Assembly (NCBI GenBank): GCA_947166905.1
Contig: CAMVFZ010000006.1
Span: forward strand, 62,001 to 126,000
Source: an uncultured Prevotellaceae bacterium
GTDB taxonomy: Bacteria > Bacteroidota > Bacteroidia > Bacteroidales > UBA932
DNA: 64,000 nt
Reading direction: 5' to 3'
In this document: in pieces, positions 62,665 through 64,000 of the stretch
How the letters are laid out: each line of letters opens with the position of its first letter
How positions within the stretch are numbered: position 1 is the first letter of the stretch
Made by a program: the position numbers and the translations under genes
The notes under the pieces: model-generated
What the model saw: the letters and a program-made list of their open reading frames with translations, nothing else
The model's database searches: none
Told to the model about the DNA's origin: nothing

Positions 62665-62898
62665 TCCTTCATTATTCCTGACGCATAAGAACTATTCTTT
62701 GATGAACAATGGCACGCAAGCCTTGCGTAGGCAAAAAGGCGTTAGCCACCGAGAGGCGTGGACGCCCGTGTCCTCGTGAACGGGGGGACCGAAGTCTGGC
62801 CGACAGGCCTGACGCATCGGTGGGATGAGCGCGAAGCGCGAACCGGATCGGTGGGTAATGCCTTTTGGCCGTAAGAGAAGAATATTGTGAATTTTGCG
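62665..62898. repeat. GC-rich gap with multiple short stems, no gene
   Basis: Between the AT-rich island and lepA. It contains an ACGCAAGCCTTGCGT hairpin (about 62713), GGCGTGGACGCC (about 62754), TCTGGCC...GGCCTGA (about 62795-62814), GCGCGAAGCGCG (about 62830) and a repeated ATCGGTGGG (62816 and 62848). There is no consensus promoter and no convincing frame. It looks like stacked palindromic repeats or the scar of the island boundary. Confidence 0.5.
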
Positions 62899-62906
62899 TA
62901 TCTTTG
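62899..62906 (+). promoter_or_regulatory. -7 element very close to lepA
   Basis: TATCTTTG is a perfect -7 match just 8 bases before the lepA ATG (62915), predicting a start site within a few bases of the codon. The -33 region is not consensus. Confidence 0.5.
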
Positions 62907-62914
62907 CGGGCGAA

Positions 62915-64000
62915 ATGAAGAACATTAGGAATTTTTGCATAATAGCCCATATTGACCATGGTAAGAGCACCCTGGCCGACAGACTTTTGGAATTAACCAA
63001 AACGCTGTCCGACAGAGACATGGAGAACCAGGTGCTGGACGACATGGACTTGGAGAAAGAGAAGGGCATCACTATAAAGAGCCACGCAATCCAGATGGAT
63101 TACGTGTACAAAGGCGAAACTTACAAGCTCAACCTGATTGACACCCCCGGGCACGTAGACTTCAGCTACGAAGTTTCCCGCAGTATCGCATCCTGCGAGG
63201 GTGCGCTGCTTGTAGTGGACGCTTCCCAGGGCGTTCAGGCACAGACGATATCGAATCTTTATCAGGCCGTAGACCATGGCCTGGAGATTATCCCGGTGCT
63301 TAACAAGATAGACATGGACTCCGCCATGGTAGAGGTTGTGACCGATGAGGTCTGCGACCTTCTTGGCTGCGAACCCGAAGACGTATACAAGGTTTCCGCC
63401 AGAACAGGAGAGGGCGTAGCACCCCTTCTGGACGCCATCGTAGAGAAGATTCCGGCACCGGCCGGAGACCCCGAGGCTCCGCTCCAGGCCCTTATCTTCG
63501 ACTCTGTTTTCAACTCTTTCCGCGGCATCATCGCCTACTTCAAGATTATGAATGGCAGCATCCGCAAGGGAGACAAGGTCAAGTTTTTCAACACCGGAAA
63601 AGAGTATGTGGCCGATGAGATCGGCGTGCTCAAGATGCAGCTCAAGCCGACGGATACCATCGGCTGCGGAGATGTGGGATATATCATTTCCGGTATCAAA
63701 TCTGCGGCAGAGGTAAAAGTGGGCGATACCATTACCCATGTTGAAGCCCCGTGCGATGCCGCTATCGCCGGTTTTGAAGAGGTTAAGCCGATGCTTTTCG
63801 CCGGCATGTATCCTGTTCAGGCCGACAGGTACGAAGACCTGCGCGCTACGCTTGAGAAGTTCCAGCTGAACGACGCTTCCTTCGTCTACGAACCGGAGTC
63901 TTCGCTGGCCTTGGGCTTTGGATTCCGCTGCGGTTTCCTGGGCCTTCTGCACATGGAGATTGTGCAGGAAAGGCTGTTCAGGGAGTTCGCCATGGACGTT
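62915..64000 (+). CDS. lepA: Elongation factor 4 (LepA), 5' part
   Basis: 362 codons are visible, cut by the right edge. It is a GTPase that acts on stalled or mis-translocated ribosomes. The start [19 protein letters not shown] gives G1 at about residues 10-19. [28 protein letters not shown] and NKID follow, then domain II ([13 protein letters not shown]) and the LepA-specific [19 protein letters not shown]. The start is supported by the family N-terminus. The gene has almost no room for a leader if the adjacent -7 element is used. Confidence 0.97.
   Translation, partial: MKNIRNFCIIAHIDHGKSTLADRLLELTKTLSDRDMENQVLDDMDLEKEKGITIKSHAIQMDYVYKGETYKLNLIDTPGHVDFSYEVSRSIASCEGALLVVDASQGVQAQTISNLYQAVDHGLEIIPVLNKIDMDSAMVEVVTDEVCDLLGCEPEDVYKVSARTGEGVAPLLDAIVEKIPAPAGDPEAPLQALIFDSVFNSFRGIIAYFKIMNGSIRKGDKVKFFNTGKEYVADEIGVLKMQLKPTDTIGCGDVGYIISGIKSAAEVKVGDTITHVEAPCDAAIAGFEEVKPMLFAGMYPVQADRYEDLRATLEKFQLNDASFVYEPESSLALGFGFRCGFLGLLHMEIVQERLFREFAMDV

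Noticed and set aside
62993-63952. 319-codon minus-strand open frame
   Set aside because: Antisense to lepA, which is unmistakable.
1-64000. CRISPR array, rRNA, insertion sequence or prophage
   Set aside because: No regular spaced repeats, no rRNA-like sequence, no transposase or integrase and no phage structural gene were found on reading both strands.

Overview
The window comes from a Bacteroidales-type member of the Bacteroidota. The evidence is: the group's promoter signature (TTTG, 18-21 bases, TAnnTTTG) in front of many genes; the str-operon order rpsL-rpsG-fusA-rpsJ; group-restricted families (GldH, a PG0541-like protein, DUF2723, DUF4271, DUF4421, FISUMP lipoproteins); lipoprotein-rich surface gene content; and split transketolase subunits. 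The family or genus cannot be fixed from this sequence alone. Most of the window is chromosomal core, with two accessory blocks. No rRNA, CRISPR array or recognisable transposase was seen.

Layout. 1-4.8 kb: a GH20 hexosaminidase (cut by the window edge) diverges from a small outer-membrane barrel; then come three evenly spaced palindromes, a Fic remnant and two tandem FISUMP lipoproteins. 4.9-8.5 kb: a CAU tRNA and the str operon. 8.6-14.7 kb: an apparent operon of OmpA-like lipoprotein, DPP-IV-like peptidase, Ogt and GH2. 14.8-18.4 kb: smpB, a membrane protein of unknown function, a 50-residue ORF and a large fimbrillin-like/FISUMP lipoprotein. 18.4-19 kb: a gene-free, repeat-rich stretch. 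19-31.2 kb: a long minus-strand run from lgt through a TolC/MFP/RND efflux pump, thioredoxin, polyprenyl synthase, holB, ricT and gldH to trmB. 31.3-34 kb: pgk, an RNA methyltransferase-like gene and a SUI1 factor. 34-42 kb (plus strand): DUF2723, DUF4271, hemD, rnpA, yidD, DUF4421, tRNA-Pro, lolD, trmN-like. 42-47.8 kb: C69 dipeptidase, a small membrane protein, split transketolase, and an ECF sigma factor with a putative anti-sigma and a Spy-like protein.

47.85-57.1 kb holds the most unusual content: an eight-gene, nearly gapless minus-strand operon. In transcription order it encodes a zinc-ribbon/FHA protein, a Ser/Thr kinase with a C-terminal FHA domain, an ExbD/MotB-like helix on a long coiled coil, a MotA/TolQ/ExbB-like channel, an FHA protein with a membrane segment and trypsin-like protease domain, a membrane PP2C phosphatase, a membrane Ser/Thr kinase, and a secreted protein that appears to share a domain with that kinase. 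I read it as a phosphorylation-controlled proton-channel signalling system across the inner membrane. I do not recognise it as a described system.

57.2-62.7 kb is a plus-strand accessory island: a DpnII-type (GATC) restriction-modification system with two methyltransferases, an endonuclease and one unknown gene, followed by an AT-rich HExxH protein and a membrane protein. A GC-rich repeat stretch separates it from lepA, which runs off the right end.
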